NCBI GenBank assembly: GCA_951640165.1
Contig: OX621248.1
Coordinates: 1,178,001 to 1,242,000, forward strand
DNA length: 64,000 bases
From: Pseudoips prasinana
Taxonomy: Eukaryota > Arthropoda > Insecta > Lepidoptera > Nolidae
Reading direction: 5' to 3'
Shown: piece by piece, positions 9,501 through 20,062 of the stretch
Layout: each line of letters starts with the position of its first letter
Position numbering within the stretch: the first letter of the stretch is position 1
Made by a program: the position numbers and the translations under genes
The notes under the pieces: generated by a model
What the model was told of the DNA's origin: nothing
The model's database searches: none
What the model saw: only the letters and a program-made list of their open reading frames with translations

Positions 9501-9960
9501 ACAAGCATCAAAACTTTATTTAATTTATAGAACCATACCTACATGCGATTAGATTTCTTTCTTTTAATCCCCGTCGATTCACGGTACCGACTCATCCGAA
9601 TCAACCTTCACACACAGTCAAACAGAATTCATCGTACGAAGAAAGCCTCCCCTTTATTTGCGTAAGTATATCTTTAGGCGACGCAGTTTTAAGAGGTGTT
9701 TGAAAAGGCAAACGTTTTTAATATTACGTCTCTGTTGATTTTTGTGATAAACGAGACTGTGTTTTGATTTTCACGTTCCAAAATGGCGGTGCCCTTTTCA
9801 AAGGAATTTTTGAAGTGAATGTAAAACAAGGTAGATGTTAGGTTATTGACATAAAATATAGAATTTCTAAAGACTTGTGCAAAAATATAAAAGTAGTTTC
9901 GTAAATAAAAGTCATATTGGTGGCCACACTCAAATTATTGTTTTCTACAATATTTTAGCT
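9501..9960. other. unassigned spacer
   Basis: No repeat matched and no domain seen. Includes ordinary AT-rich sequence with short incidental frames. Confidence 0.35.
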
Positions 9961-9961
9961 G

Positions 9962-10245
9962 ATACTAATAATCTGCTGGTCGAATTTCAGCCATGGTGGC
10001 CAGACTCAATGGAGACTAGCCGATGGCGCGAGACAAATTATTGTGCTCAAGGGATTGCAAAAACACAGGGGTACTTTATATTCCACCACTCTCATGATCC
10101 AATGGAACGACAAGCGACACGACTGGAAAGATGTTATGTACAGGACCAACGGCTTTACGTGCTTTCCGAAGCACGGGGGTGTAATACAGTCAACTCCCAG
10201 ACTTTAGGCTTAGACTGAGACTATATTTTCTTAACAGAAAATTTA
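9962..10245 (-). mobile_element. SINE M fragment
   Basis: Matches the body of SINE M: on the plus strand GGTCGAATTTCAGCC, CTCATGATCCAATGG and GGCTTTACGTGC in the order seen at 19705, 21365 and 24108. The tRNA-like head, expected at the right, is absent, so this copy is truncated. The 113-codon frame across it is not a gene. Confidence 0.75.
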
Positions 10246-10871
10246 CTAATTCAATATTTAAATCGGAGCGAGCCTAAAAAAGCTTTCAAGTCGCCATCTG
10301 CAGGTAATGTGACCAAAAGCTAGTGATCGATGTATGCGCAAGCTCACATGTCACCTGAGTATTATGTGTCAAAGTGCCTGGACAACTTCTTGACTAAACA
10401 TCGGGCTTCTGGTTAAATTCCATATTTGTTAATTATAAACTAATTGTGTAGCAGGGCCTAGTATAACATTTCAGACGTATGATTTTTTTTACTGACAATT
10501 TTCTTATGCAACATGTAACTTAATTAACGCACACCCTGAAAATAGTTTGTTTTTATATATTTTTTAATATAGGTAATTTTTAATTCCTAAATGATTAAAA
10601 CTACGGAAATTATTGTCATATTAACACTGAACAGTCAAAACAAATTGAAATGGACCGTACGTCAAAGTAAAAAGACTTTTAAAACCGCAGTTTTATTTGT
10701 ATTCATACAAATTGCATCATTCAATACAAAATAAAGAAAAATAAACTTTATTCCAAGAAACTAATTTAGTAAATAACATTGCATATACCTACATCTATAC
10801 AAATAAATAAAATTGGAGTGTCTGTTTGTAACATTGAAATAACCGGTTTTTACTACATTGATATGAATATA

Positions 10872-12159
10872 TTAGGTCTTTACCTATGAAATTGCCGTTC
10901 TGCAGTACTGGCCATTTCAAATCAAAATAATTTTTGTTTGGCTAAGAATTCTAATTTCAAATTAATTTTATTTTAAAAACATGGATTCTTTTTTCCAAAA
11001 GTAGTCATTTCTTTATTGATTAGTGTTACATTTTCATCGCATTTCAATCTTTTTCGTCATCATGGATACGTTAAAAATTCGAGTAATTATGGAATATGAG
11101 TACCGTCGTGGCAGCAACGCGGCACAAGCGGCACGCAACATCAACGACGTTTACGGAGCTAACACTACAAACCAACGCACCACCTGTTATTGGTTTGCTC
11201 GCTTCCGTTCTGGAAATTTCGACCTGAAAAATGAACCTCGCGGTCGTCCGAAGACTTTGGTCGACAATGACGAATTAAAGGCGGTTGTGGAAGCTGATGA
11301 TACACAATCTACGGCTGAATTAGCAGCAGCTTTCGACGTTAGCGTCAAAACAATATTGGTCCATTTGCGTCAAATTGGCAAGGTAAAAAAGCTTGACAAA
11401 TGGGTGCCCCACGAACTCAATGATCGCCAGCGCGAAGTACGCGTCGAGACGTGCCTTGCACTGCTCAACAGACACACAAATGAAGGAATTTTGAACCGCA
11501 TTGTTACCTGCGATGAAAAATGGATTCTGTTTGATAACCGCAAGCGCTCAGCAAGTTGGTTGGATCCTGGTTCAGCACCTAAACAATGCCCTAAACGAAA
11601 ACTTACCCCTAGAAAAGTGATGGTCACTGTTTGGTGGTCTAGCGCCGGTGTGATTCATCACAGCTTCTTACCAAACGGGGTGAGCATTACTGCAGATGTG
11701 TACTGTGAAGAACTGAGCACAATGATGGAGAAGCTGGCGCATCTCCAACCAGCATTGGTCAATCGCTCGTCTCCGCTGCTCCTGCACGACAACGCGCGAC
11801 CTCATACTGCACAGCAGACGGTCTCCAAGTTGCAAGAACTGGGGTTGGAAGCTCTCCGTCATCCGCCCTACTCACCAGACCTTGCGCCTACAGACTACTA
11901 CTTTTTCCAGAATTTGGATAACTTCTTGGCGGGAAAAAAATTCAATACCCGAGAGGCAGTACAAAATGCCTTTGAAGAATTTGTTGCCTCCCGTCCAGCT
12001 GATTTCTTTAAGAAGGGCATCAATAAACTGCCACTGCGATGGCAAAGATGCATTGATTGCATGGGTGATTACTTCGATTAATACAAATAAAAAAATTCAT
12101 GAAAAAAATTCGTTTAAATTTTTTCATACAAAACGGCAATTTCATAGGTAAAGACCTAT
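10872..12159 (+). mobile_element. mariner transposon, copy 1, complete
   Basis: 1288 bp with 28-bp inverted repeats (TTAGGTCTTTACCTATGAAA...) at 10872-10899 and 12132-12159 that differ only at the outermost base. TA target duplications at 10870-10871 and 12160-12161. Length, TA target and an intact transposase define a full mariner. Reading base by base I see no difference from the copy at 45164-46451. Confidence 0.95.
11062..12081 (+). CDS. mariner transposase, intact, DD34D
   Basis: 339 aa from the ATG at 11062; the frame is open from 11023, but this start gives the usual mariner length and fits the family N-terminus. The N-terminal half has paired helix-turn-helix DNA-binding modules (RVIMEYEYRRGSNAAQAARN; TAELAAAFDVSVKTILVHLR), then the WVPHEL linker. 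Catalytic residues, counted from 11023: D164 (VTCDEKW), D256 (LLHDNARPHTA), D291 (after YSPDLAP), with exactly 34 residues between the last two. It would bind the element ends, cut both strands and join at TA. No stop or frameshift, so activity is plausible. It sits in a Helitron, whose host function does not affect it. Confidence 0.95.
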   Translation: MDTLKIRVIMEYEYRRGSNAAQAARNINDVYGANTTNQRTTCYWFARFRSGNFDLKNEPRGRPKTLVDNDELKAVVEADDTQSTAELAAAFDVSVKTILVHLRQIGKVKKLDKWVPHELNDRQREVRVETCLALLNRHTNEGILNRIVTCDEKWILFDNRKRSASWLDPGSAPKQCPKRKLTPRKVMVTVWWSSAGVIHHSFLPNGVSITADVYCEELSTMMEKLAHLQPALVNRSSPLLLHDNARPHTAQQTVSKLQELGLEALRHPPYSPDLAPTDYYFFQNLDNFLAGKKFNTREAVQNAFEEFVASRPADFFKKGINKLPLRWQRCIDCMGDYFD

Positions 12160-12161
12160 TA

Positions 12162-12620
12162 CATACGGTACATACACCAAAATATCATTTTTTACAATTT
12201 TTGTCTGTCTGTCTGTTTGTTTGGTCCGGCTAATCTCTGAAATGGCTGGACCGATTTTGACGGGACTTTTATTGGCAGGTAGCTGATGTAATAAAAAAGA
12301 AAAGAAAATTTATTGCTAACATTGAAAGACACACTTTACACACAAATACATATACGTCTTGTCAATATTACAAAAACAAAAAGTTAATATTCAAGTGGGT
12401 GCATGTGTCTGACAACTGCAGCAAGTAGGTATCCAGTTCAGCATTAGCCAACACAGGGGCGTGGCACTGATTTTCAACTGGACCCTCTTATGTCTAAAAA
12501 ATAAAATAGAATAATTGTAATCGTTATATATTGATAAATATGATACATACACAAATATATACTTATAATGGATATGAATAATAAAGGGAATAATACTAAA
12601 ATAATAATATCTGAAGCACT
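12162..12620 (+). other. interior of the interrupted Helitron
   Basis: Holds TTTGTCTGTCTGTCTGTTTG and GGCTGGACCGATTTTGACGG, words typical of the interior of lepidopteran Helitrons. AT-rich after 12480. No frame of interest. Confidence 0.55.
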
Positions 12621-13695
12621 AAATCACATACATATATTATATTTTTATTGAATATAAAAAAATATTATATAAATATACAATGGTTGCATTGGCAGCTTTG
12701 AGGTATGGCGTGTAGAGCTTGCACTCATATAAATGACATATCCACGTTCACGTTGTTCAGTTCTTGCTGCGAGTTGAGAAGGTGTTGCCTTAATCGGCGT
12801 CTGAACGTGGTTAACGTCTCGATTAGTCTGATGGGTGGCGGGATGTTGTTCCACACCTTCGAAGCCGCGTAGCGAAAGCAACCTCTAAACGCTGCAGACC
12901 TGTGAGAATGAGTAGACAGCTGCTGCGAGCATTCCCTCCTAGTGCAATCTCTTCTACTGGCTATCCAATCAAACCTATCGTATAGGTACGATGGTTCTTT
13001 ATATTTTATCACACCGAATAAAAGACACGCTAGATGTAGCTTACGACGCGATTTCATTTTTAAAATACCATTTTGGTTTAAAAAAGGTGTCACGTGTGTT
13101 CTTGGCGGTATGGTAAAACAGAACCTAGCGCATGCATTTTGAACCCTTTGAACTAATCGCTGCGTTCTTGACAACAGCCTAGAGCCATAGATAGTATCAG
13201 CGTAATTAAGCTTGGATAACACAAGCGATTCTACCAGACGCACACGTATATCTTGTGACAAAAATGTTCTTATTTTATACAAGACCTTAAGGCGATAGAA
13301 GCAGTTTTGTACACAGGCAGCCACGTGTTTCTCAAAACGAAGATTTGCATCTATATTTAAACCCAAATTCTTAGCTTCGTAAACCCGTTCTATAGGCTCT
13401 CCAAGAAGAGTAATGTTTAAATTATGAAGTGTGATGAGCTGATTTTTTGTGCCAAAAAGGATATATTTTGTTTTGGTGGGATTTAATACTAAACAGTTTC
13501 TATCAGACCACTTGGCTATCCGGTCCAGATCAGAATTGAGTTCATCCATTGCTTTTTGAGCTTCATGTGGTTTAAAAGAGATGTATACTTGTACATCGTC
13601 AGCGTATAGATGATACCTGCTATTCCTTATACAGTTAGTTATGTCAGCACAATATAGGATAAAAATAAAATAATAAGGAGTAACTTAGGGCACAT
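12620..13695 (-). pseudogene. 5'-truncated LINE reverse transcriptase fragment (CR1/Jockey type)
   Basis: The open frame 12725-13549 (274 aa) continues upstream in frame to the catalytic YADD box (about 13596-13607) and a degenerate motif B; a stop near 13690 and loss of similarity mark the truncation. Downstream of the YADD box come KCLVLNPTKTK-like and LGLNID-type thumb motifs (here CLVLNPTKTKYILFG and AKNLGLNIDANLRFEKH), then the C-terminal region ending WNNIPPPIRLIETLTTFRRR. The 3' UTR has AATAAA near 12650. It lacks the endonuclease and RT fingers, so it is a dead 5' truncation. It lies inside the Helitron. Confidence 0.85.
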
Positions 13696-13862
13696 TTATT
13701 TTAGAAAAAGTCTTTTATTTTACAAAAAAAACGAAATAAACTAATTAACACGCGGACGAAGTCGCGGGCACAGCTAGTGTTAAATAAAAAAATCAGTGTA
13801 TTATGATTACAACATAATATTCGAATTGGGGTGTTTGAGGGTGTGCGTTAATTACGTTACAT

Positions 13863-14550
13863 ATTTTATTACAAGCAATTTGTTAAATAAACAAATAAAA
13901 TATTTTAATCTCGACATATTTGTCAATAAAACTGAATCAGTGAGACGGGTAGGTACTCAGCCTAGACGTGTTCTCTATAAATTTAACACTTAGACTTAAA
14001 TAAATTAATTTAAGCTGATCACATATCTATAACATATATCACTGTCTATTCGTGGAGACCTGTAATTTGCCCTTAATTACTATTTAGCTTTTTATAACTG
14101 TTTTTATGTGCTGTTGGTCTTCCTTAATATTAAATAAATAAATAAATATTGTCTTATAAAGGGATTTTGTTGTAAAACGTATCTGTGTGTTTTTGTCTTT
14201 GTTCTTCGCACGTTATAACTATTTGTGTGAATCTGGGATTGATTTTTAATGACTTGGCCAAGAGTAACAACGATGCATAATACTTTGCAATGTTCTGTTA
14301 AACGTTCGATTATATAAGTAAGTGTAGGTATAGACAGGGACCCGTCTCGTTTAAAAAATACTAGAGAAGTTAAAGTTAAATGCATGCACCAGCTGTCTTC
14401 GATCTATGTAACCAGTTGGCCGAAACATTACATGTATTAGTTTTATTATTCTCAAAATCTAAAACTTGGCATATATTCAATGTTTTGACATATTATTAAA
14501 TCTCGGAGGTATTTCCGATCCGGCAATTCTCAAAAAGCGAGCCTATTCGT
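13863..14550. other. no recognised feature
   Basis: AT-rich, several short frames on both strands (for example 14104-14385 minus) without domain or codon signal. Nothing matched within the window. Confidence 0.4.
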
Positions 14551-14554
14551 TTCT

Positions 14555-14625
14555 TAATGGCCGGCAACGCACTTGCGTCTCCTTTGTTATTGCGAGAATC
14601 CATGGGCAGCGGTGAATATTACGAC
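14555..14625 (+). repeat. O-family fragment (GGCCGGCAACGCAC repeat)
   Basis: TTCTTAATGGCCGGCAACGC then CCATGGGCAGCGGTGA. Truncated version of the repeat at 27600-27810 and 36340-36565, a very common lepidopteran element end. Confidence 0.7.
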
Positions 14626-14628
14626 GGG

Positions 14629-14780
14629 CCGATTGGCATGGTTGGTAGATGCTTGCCTTTCACGCTACTGGTCGTGGGTTCGACACCCATCCAGGACAGA
14701 TATTTGTGTGCATGAACATGTCTGTTTGTCCTAGTCTGGGTGTCATTATCTATTTACATTTTTTTTTACTCAAAGGGCTT
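14629..14780 (+). mobile_element. SINE B copy, 3' truncated
   Basis: Head GATTGGCATGGTTGGTAGAT (A-box region), GTCGTGGGTTCGACACCC (B-box region), body TTTGTGTGCATGAACATG. The body breaks off about 14780, where unrelated T-rich sequence begins. Confidence 0.8.
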
Positions 14781-14924
14781 ATTTTGGGATCAGGTGGCCG
14801 TATGTGAATAGTTTTCGAGGATATTATAGACATTAGACATAGATATTACTAGAGCAATAATATATAGATAATATATTATTGCTCTAGTCTGTTGTTCTAG
14901 TAACGAAATGGTCGGGCGTAGTCA

Positions 14925-15085
14925 TTACATCAATACATATCAGTCGAAAGACGTCCACATTTAGACGAAGGCTCTCCACAGCGCCTGGTTTCGTGCTATC
15001 CGTATCTATCGCGCTGTCCAGCGGTTTCCAGCGACCCTCACAACATTATCGGTCTATCTTGTAGAGGGCCTCCCCGCACTGAAAG
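14925..15085 (-). mobile_element. RTE-type LINE 3' end, diverged
   Basis: Reverse-strand match to the RTE C-terminus and 3' end, with many substitutions and indels (AAGACGTCCACATTTAGACG where other copies read CCACTGCTGGACAAAGG). 5' truncated. Confidence 0.7.
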
Positions 15086-15296
15086 CTCCAATAGATATAG
15101 GTACTATTTGAGTTACAATACTGACAATGGGTATATTATTTTAACACGTACACTTGAGAAACGAGCGTCAGAATTTTCTCTAAATATTGTTATTTTCTTT
15201 ATTAAGACAAGGTCATCAAGTATGATATAAATATATTTCGTTTACTGTCTTAGTATTTCAAAGAAAAAAAAATGTTTAACGTTTCATAGTTACTAT

Positions 15297-15605
15297 GTGT
15301 CATCATCATCATCATCATATCAGCCGAAAGACGTCCACTGCTGGACAAAGGCCTCCCCCAAAGATCTCCACAATTGCCGGTCTTGGGTTATCCGCATCCA
15401 CCGATTTCCAGTGACCCGCACAAGATCATCGGTCCATCTTGTAGGGGGCCTGCCCACACTGCGTCTTCCGGTTCGTGGTCGCCACTCGAGAACCTTTCTG
15501 CCCCAGCGGCCGTCGGATCTATGTACCCCGCCCACTGCCACTTCAGCTTGGCAATTCTTACGGCTATGTCGGTTACTTTGGCTATGTCGGTTACTATGTG
15601 TGACT
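15297..15605 (-). pseudogene. RTE-type LINE 3' end with degraded RT C-terminus
   Basis: Minus strand. Short frames contain AKLKWQWAGYI, WRPRTGRRSVGRPPTRW and WRSLGEAFVQQW, the conserved C-terminal tail of lepidopteran RTE-family polymerases, split by a frameshift. The 3' end is the ATGATG tail (CATCATCATCATCATAT on the plus strand, 15301-15320). All 5' parts are missing, the usual outcome of incomplete reverse transcription. Confidence 0.85.
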
Positions 15606-15767
15606 GCATGGAATGATAGGCAAAAAAAAGAAAGGGAGACCACGGAACAGATGGGAAGACAAAATCAAACGCTAGCGGGTCCCAGCTGGTTGCATTCCGC
15701 AAAATCCAGAGAATACTGGATCACTTTGGAGGAGGCCTTTACCTGCAGAACGGTTCTTGCAGAGTGA
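15606..15767 (+). pseudogene. C-terminal scrap of a different LINE polymerase
   Basis: Plus strand: a GRPRNRWED-type motif in one frame and then TLAGPSWLHSAKSREYW and LEEAFTCRTVLAE in the next, separated by a one-base shift. This resembles the C-terminus of LINE polymerases with the pattern GRP.. RWED... AG. .W. The scrap abuts the minus-strand RTE end, so two unrelated LINE ends meet tail to tail. Confidence 0.65.
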
Positions 15768-16730
15768 ATTTACCATAAGATAGTTAGTTAATTTTGTTTG
15801 TTTGCTAGTATTCAGATACGTTGAATACTAGCGAAAACAAAATTAACTAAAAAAAATATGATACATAATTTACCTTAGACTGAATTTTTAACACTAACAA
15901 AAGCATTTCTAATTTTTTCAACATAAACGTTATTTTTTAAGAAATAAAGGTTTTGTTATCTTTATTTATGTATAGTTACTATAAACGGTGTTAATATAAA
16001 TCAATGCGTTTTCTGTAAACTCCAAAAACAACAAAAGCTCCAACAACAGACTAAGTTATTAAAACTTAAAAACTCTTTAGAAATTTGAAACCACTCAATG
16101 AAACGACACAGAATACTATCTAAGAATAAAACCCGAAGACGGTATAACAACAAGCATTAAGCAGTAACAAACGATCCTTGTAAACACTCCCGTTTCTGCA
16201 TAAGTTTGGATTTGCAAACAATGTCGGATCAACTTACTAAGATAAATTTGCATTCAAACAAACCTTATTTTTATAAAAAATAAAGTTGATTTTACTCTGA
16301 CTGAAGTTGCAATGTATATTTGTTATGCAACTGGGTGCATTTACGAAGCTGGCTGTTGGCAGGCGGTTACAGTATTTGCATTGTTAATAGAGTCAACTGA
16401 TTCAATATTATCGATGTGCCGGACCGTGCATGGCTGGCCGCGATGTTTTACAACGTCGCGTCTTCTAAATGTACGACGGAATAGTTGCGTTACATAATAC
16501 CACATTTGGCTGCTAAGCTGCATAGAAAGTGTAGAATTAACTTCGTGCCAAAGTATATTTTTCTCCCTTTAACACTAGAGTTTGGTTGTATTTACTTCCT
16601 ATTAATATTGAGACTTAAGCACAAGCGTTATTTAATATTAATTGAAATTCATTATCTATTTATATAATATGTCTTAAACGTAATTGCCAATTTCTTGATT
16701 ACTTCTGAATAGTATGGATATATACTAATA
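15768..16730. other. no recognised feature
   Basis: AT-rich. Short overlapping frames at 16312-16523 on both strands have no domain. Near 15790 and 15825 the words TTAGTTAATTTTGTTT and its inverse form a loose palindrome. Confidence 0.35.
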
Positions 16731-16734
16731 ATAA

Positions 16735-16895
16735 AAGTTCGACCACGAACCGGAAGACGCAGCGTGGGCAGGCCATCTACCAGGTGGACCGACGATTGGC
16801 GTTACAAGGGTCGCGGAAAGCACAAGATCCGCCATTATGGGGATCCTTGGGGAGCCCTTTGTCCAACAGTGGACGTGTTTCAGCTGATTTGATGA
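16735..16895 (+). mobile_element. RTE-type LINE 3' end
   Basis: CGACCACGAACCGGAAGACG, then GGGGATCCTTGGGGAGCC and CAGTGGACGTGTTTCAGCTG, ending near a TGATGA. Coding sequence is frameshifted (about 150 bp of the polymerase C-terminus). Confidence 0.75.
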
Positions 16896-16899
16896 ACTA

Positions 16900-17390
16900 T
16901 ATATATAAATAATCAATTTTCTTGGCTTAGGAAAGAACATGGTACGATAAGTAAAGCATCCCTAAAATATAAAGTTAGACAAATACTCCCAACTGAATTT
17001 TGTGAATGCTGATGTTTTTGTAAGTGTTTTGACAAAATTACTACAGTTACAAATATTAATCAAAATTATATGTATTCATCTAGTTTGTACTTAGTTTAAA
17101 GAAGTTAAAAAAAGCGCTCATCCCGCCGACAAACTGTTGCGCAGTTTGGTGGGTTTTAAACGAAAAAAAAAATGCGATAAAAACTCTATTTATTTATTAT
17201 ATTTATTATTATTATATTAGCTTCTTCCCAGGGATTTTGGTTAACATTTGTTTATACGACAATAAAATTACGCAATAACTCAGGTTTAACCTACTTCCAT
17301 TTGCAATTTCATCCAAATCCTAGCTAAGCTACTTTTGTGTGAGTAACCTCCATCTAACCGTACATATGTATAAAGGTACTATCATATTTA
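16900..17390. other. no recognised gene; small GC-rich hairpin
   Basis: AT-rich. GCCGACAAACTG-TTGC-GCAGTTTGGTGG near 17128-17153 can pair imperfectly; otherwise nothing matched. Confidence 0.35.
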
Positions 17391-17392
17391 TG

Positions 17393-17579
17393 ACTACCTG
17401 CGCCCCACAGTTTTACCCGAGTTAAACTTTATATATTATAGCCTATGTATTAATCCAGGGTATTAGCTAACTCCATACCAAATTTTATTAAAATCGCTCC
17501 AGCCGTTTAGATGTGAAGAAGTAACAAACATACACACTCACACAGTCACAAACTTTCGCTTTTATAATATTAGTGCGAT
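17393..17579 (-). mobile_element. short Helitron, minus strand
   Basis: Reverse complement of the element at 26650-26834: TATAAAAGCGAAAGTTTGTG near its 5' end, CCGTTTAGACGTG-like interior, and a GCGGGGC-type 3' end. The terminal CTAG is mutated (ACTACC on the plus strand). About 187 bp. Confidence 0.72.
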
Positions 17580-17694
17580 AAGTGTGATATTAGTAAGATG
17601 TGTATGTTTGTTACTACGTTACGTAATGCCCTGAATTAAACTAGGCTACAGATAACAACACATTGCCAAATCATAGGGAACATCAGTTAGCGGC

Positions 17695-17965
17695 ACAGTA
17701 ATAATATCCTGGGACATTATTCACTCACGGCTATCTGATCTAATCTAAAACTAAGCAGAGCTTGTACTATGGAAACCAGATAACTGATTTACTACATACA
17801 TATACTGCTTGACTTTGGAAATACATACTTATTTAGATAATTACACCCAGACTCAGGACAAATAGATATTAATTCACACAAATATTTGTCTTGGGTGGAA
17901 ACGAACCCACGACCAGCACAGCGGCCCGGCGTGAAAGGCAAGTGTCTGCCAATTATGCCAATCAT
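17695..17965 (-). mobile_element. SINE B copy
   Basis: Minus strand: degraded tRNA-like head near 17920-17965 (GGCAAGTGTCTGCC inverse), a B-box variant GGTTCGTTTCC, body and tail TAATATCCTGGGACATT inverse. Complete in length but diverged. Confidence 0.78.
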
Positions 17966-18029
17966 GCCAACAATGTATTCATATTTGCATTATATTTGAA
18001 TTTTCTTTAGGATTATTATAACCGATATA

Positions 18030-18180
18030 GGTGTATATATATTATAAAGATTTCAAATAAATAAAGGTTAAAAATTACTTGAATCAATCGTTAAATCGGC
18101 TTTATTTATTTATTTATTTAAACGCCATTTAAGAAATCGATGTTCGGTGACTTAGCCGGAAGAGCCCCTGGGTGGGTCAT
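18030..18180. repeat. foldback element U, degraded copy
   Basis: Contains the inverse pair AAATAAATAAAGGTT ... and AACGCCATTTAAGAAATCGA with CGGTGACTTAGCCGG, i.e. the arm sequence of the intact U element at 18420-18655. Ends are not clear. Confidence 0.55.
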
Positions 18181-18344
18181 GAATGGAGTGAGAAAAAGGG
18201 GAACACCTCCGGATTATCCTGCCCTATAAGGTATAAAACTGCCAGTACCCTGACTTATACTGAACTTAATAAATAACGGCTTCATAATCAGTGGAGCTTG
18301 GTACCTGCTAAATGTGTGAGACAGACTTCTTCGGGTTCTTTGAC

Positions 18345-18860
18345 AGTTCGACGGACCTGTTGGTTGGCGAATGGTTGCTTTTCACGCTGGAGGTCGTGGG
18401 TTCGATTCCCACCCAGGACCTCTACCGGCTAAGTCGTCGAACACCGATTGCTTTAATGGCGTTCAAATAAATAAAGGTTCAAAATGACTTACTCAATCTT
18501 TGAATCAACTTCAACGTTGACAATCGCTTCCGGACCATTTATGACGACACGTGTGCTCATGGAAGCCGATTTAACGATTGATTAAGTCATTTTTATCCTT
18601 TATTTAACTGAACGCCATTTAAGAAATCGAAGTTCGGCGACTTACCCGGTTGAGCCCCAGGACAGATATTTGTGTGCATGAACATGACTGTTTGTCCTGA
18701 GTCTGGATGTCATTTATCTATATAAATATGTATTAACAAAAGAAAAGCAGTATAATATGTAGTCAGTCAGTATAGTATCAGGTTTCATAGTACAAGCTCT
18801 GCTTAGTTTGGGATCAGATGGCCGTGTATAAATAATGTCCCAAGATATTATTATTATAGT
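18345..18860 (+). mobile_element. SINE B copy split by foldback element U
   Basis: Head and B box at 18360-18419 (GGGTTCGATTCCCACCCAGG). The body resumes at 18656 (CCCAGGACAGATATTTGTG) and runs to the ATT tail near 18860. The eight bases CCCAGGAC occur on both sides of the insert (18412-18419 and 18656-18663), so the two halves are one SINE. Confidence 0.85.
18420..18655. mobile_element. foldback/TIR element U inside SINE B
   Basis: 236 bp with long imperfect inverted repeats of about 80 bp: CTCTACCGGCTAAGTCG... at the left and its inverse ...CGACTTACCCGGTTGAG at the right. An 8-bp duplication of SINE sequence flanks it. Eight-bp duplications are made by hAT-type transposases among others, but the termini do not show a standard hAT sequence. 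Non-coding. Confidence 0.78.
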
Positions 18861-19261
18861 TCACATATTTTCTTATGCTTTCTATTGAAAAAAATTAACT
18901 AATCGACGTTTGAAATAATCCAAATTTTTATTATTAACAGATGGATGCTTTTCTATCACAATTTTAGACCAGTACCATAAAATATATTGAATTAACAGCA
19001 ATCGAAGTTACATCCCACTTCGGTGGACACACCTTGTCCATGAGAGCATATTTATGTACGAGTGGTTTTCGTAGTGGAAGTGTAAGCACTAAAATGGTAT
19101 CTACTATATGTATATTGTTTTACTTTACTACAATTGGCCAAGTATTCCTTTCCAGTGGAAATGTACCAACAGAAACTAGTACTTATTTACATTGAAGCTA
19201 AACTTTACACAAAACAAGTAGAATTCAATTTAACAAAGTAAACTAACCAGATATATAAACT
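18861..19261. other. no recognised feature
   Basis: AT-rich, no long frame and no match to other parts of the window. Confidence 0.35.
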
Positions 19262-19640
19262 AAATAAAACGAGTTAGTTACAGAATAACGAAAAGTGATA
19301 TCATTAGCTCAGTGTTCTTTAATAAATATATAATATGGAATTCATACCTTAATATAGACTGAAACAATCAGATAAAATGTATATCTAAAGCTTTATGTTT
19401 CGATAATTAAACCTACATATAAACTTGAGAATAACTTAATATAAGTTAGCTAAATAACGAAATCATAAAATATTATATCTAAATGTTTATATAAAATCCG
19501 TTTCTCTACTTATATATCTATATGTACCTAGAAATAATCATGTTTACTTAAGTATACTACTAAAAGCATGTTCTGTCTATTCATAAGCGCTTTTTTAAAG
19601 TCTACGTCAATAAACCCTTTTTATTTTATTTTTCTTTAAT
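19262..19640 (+). mobile_element. N-family repeat, diverged (LINE 3'-UTR-like)
   Basis: Shares CCTTAATATAGAC, TAGCTAAATA and AAGCGCTTTTTTAAAGTCTA in the order seen at 31717-32010 and 43788-44340, and ends with an AATAAA-type run followed by T-rich sequence. Probably the 3' UTR of a LINE. Confidence 0.6.
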
Positions 19641-19704
19641 ATAAAAATATATTTTTAATAAAAATAATATGAATTCATTACTGTGAGTAACAAATAACAT
19701 AAAT

Positions 19705-20062
19705 TAATGACCTCCTGGTCGAATTTCGGCTACGGGGGCCAGTATCAATTGAGACTAGCCAGTGCGGGACATATTATAGTGCACAAGTGTGTGTACAAAC
19801 ATAGGGCCATTGCGTACCAGAGCGATACTTAGAAATGATCTGAAAACCTTGCGACTTGACTAAAATGAAATCTGGTACAGGATCAACGGCTTTACGTGCT
19901 CTCCGATGCACGGGCGTGTTATAACACCAACTTCCAGGCTTAGGGTTGAAAAAATTTCTTAACGGAAATATCACTTTTCCACCTGACTCGGGAAAAGAAC
20001 CCAGGACCTTATTATCTACCGTTTAACACGCTACCGCTTGATCAACGTGGCAGTCATATTAA
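19705..20062 (-). mobile_element. SINE M copy
   Basis: Minus strand: a tRNA-like head near 20000-20062 (TAGCGTGTTAAACGG and a degraded B box within GGTCCTGGGTTC), then the M body (GCCGTTGATCCTGTACC, TCGCTCTGG) to GGCCCCCGTAGCCGAAATTC at the 3' side. Confidence 0.75.

Larger units (their letters stand above)
10794..13777 (+). mobile_element. Helitron (Lep1-like), carrying a mariner and a LINE fragment
   Basis: Begins TCTATACAAATAAATAA directly after an A and ends ACAGCTAG directly before a T, with no target duplication: the A^T insertion and TC...CTRR ends of Helitrons. A short GC-rich hairpin (CGCGGAC GAA GTCGCG) lies a few bases before the end, as the family requires. No Rep/helicase is present, so it is non-autonomous. 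Its own sequence is 10794-10871, 12160 to about 12620 and about 13690-13777; the remainder is inserted DNA. Confidence 0.86.
10508..13862 (+). mobile_element. TIR element I, copy 3, split by a Helitron
   Basis: The left half is 10508-10793 and the right half 13778-13862. Rejoined across the Helitron, the site reads CTACATGTTAA, matching copy 2. This is the outermost layer of a nested stack: element I, Helitron, then mariner plus a LINE fragment. Confidence 0.82.

Noticed and set aside
11370..11862. Minus frames of 85 and 64 codons within mariner (and the same at 45662-46154)
   Set aside because: Antisense of the transposase; they appear twice only because the element does.
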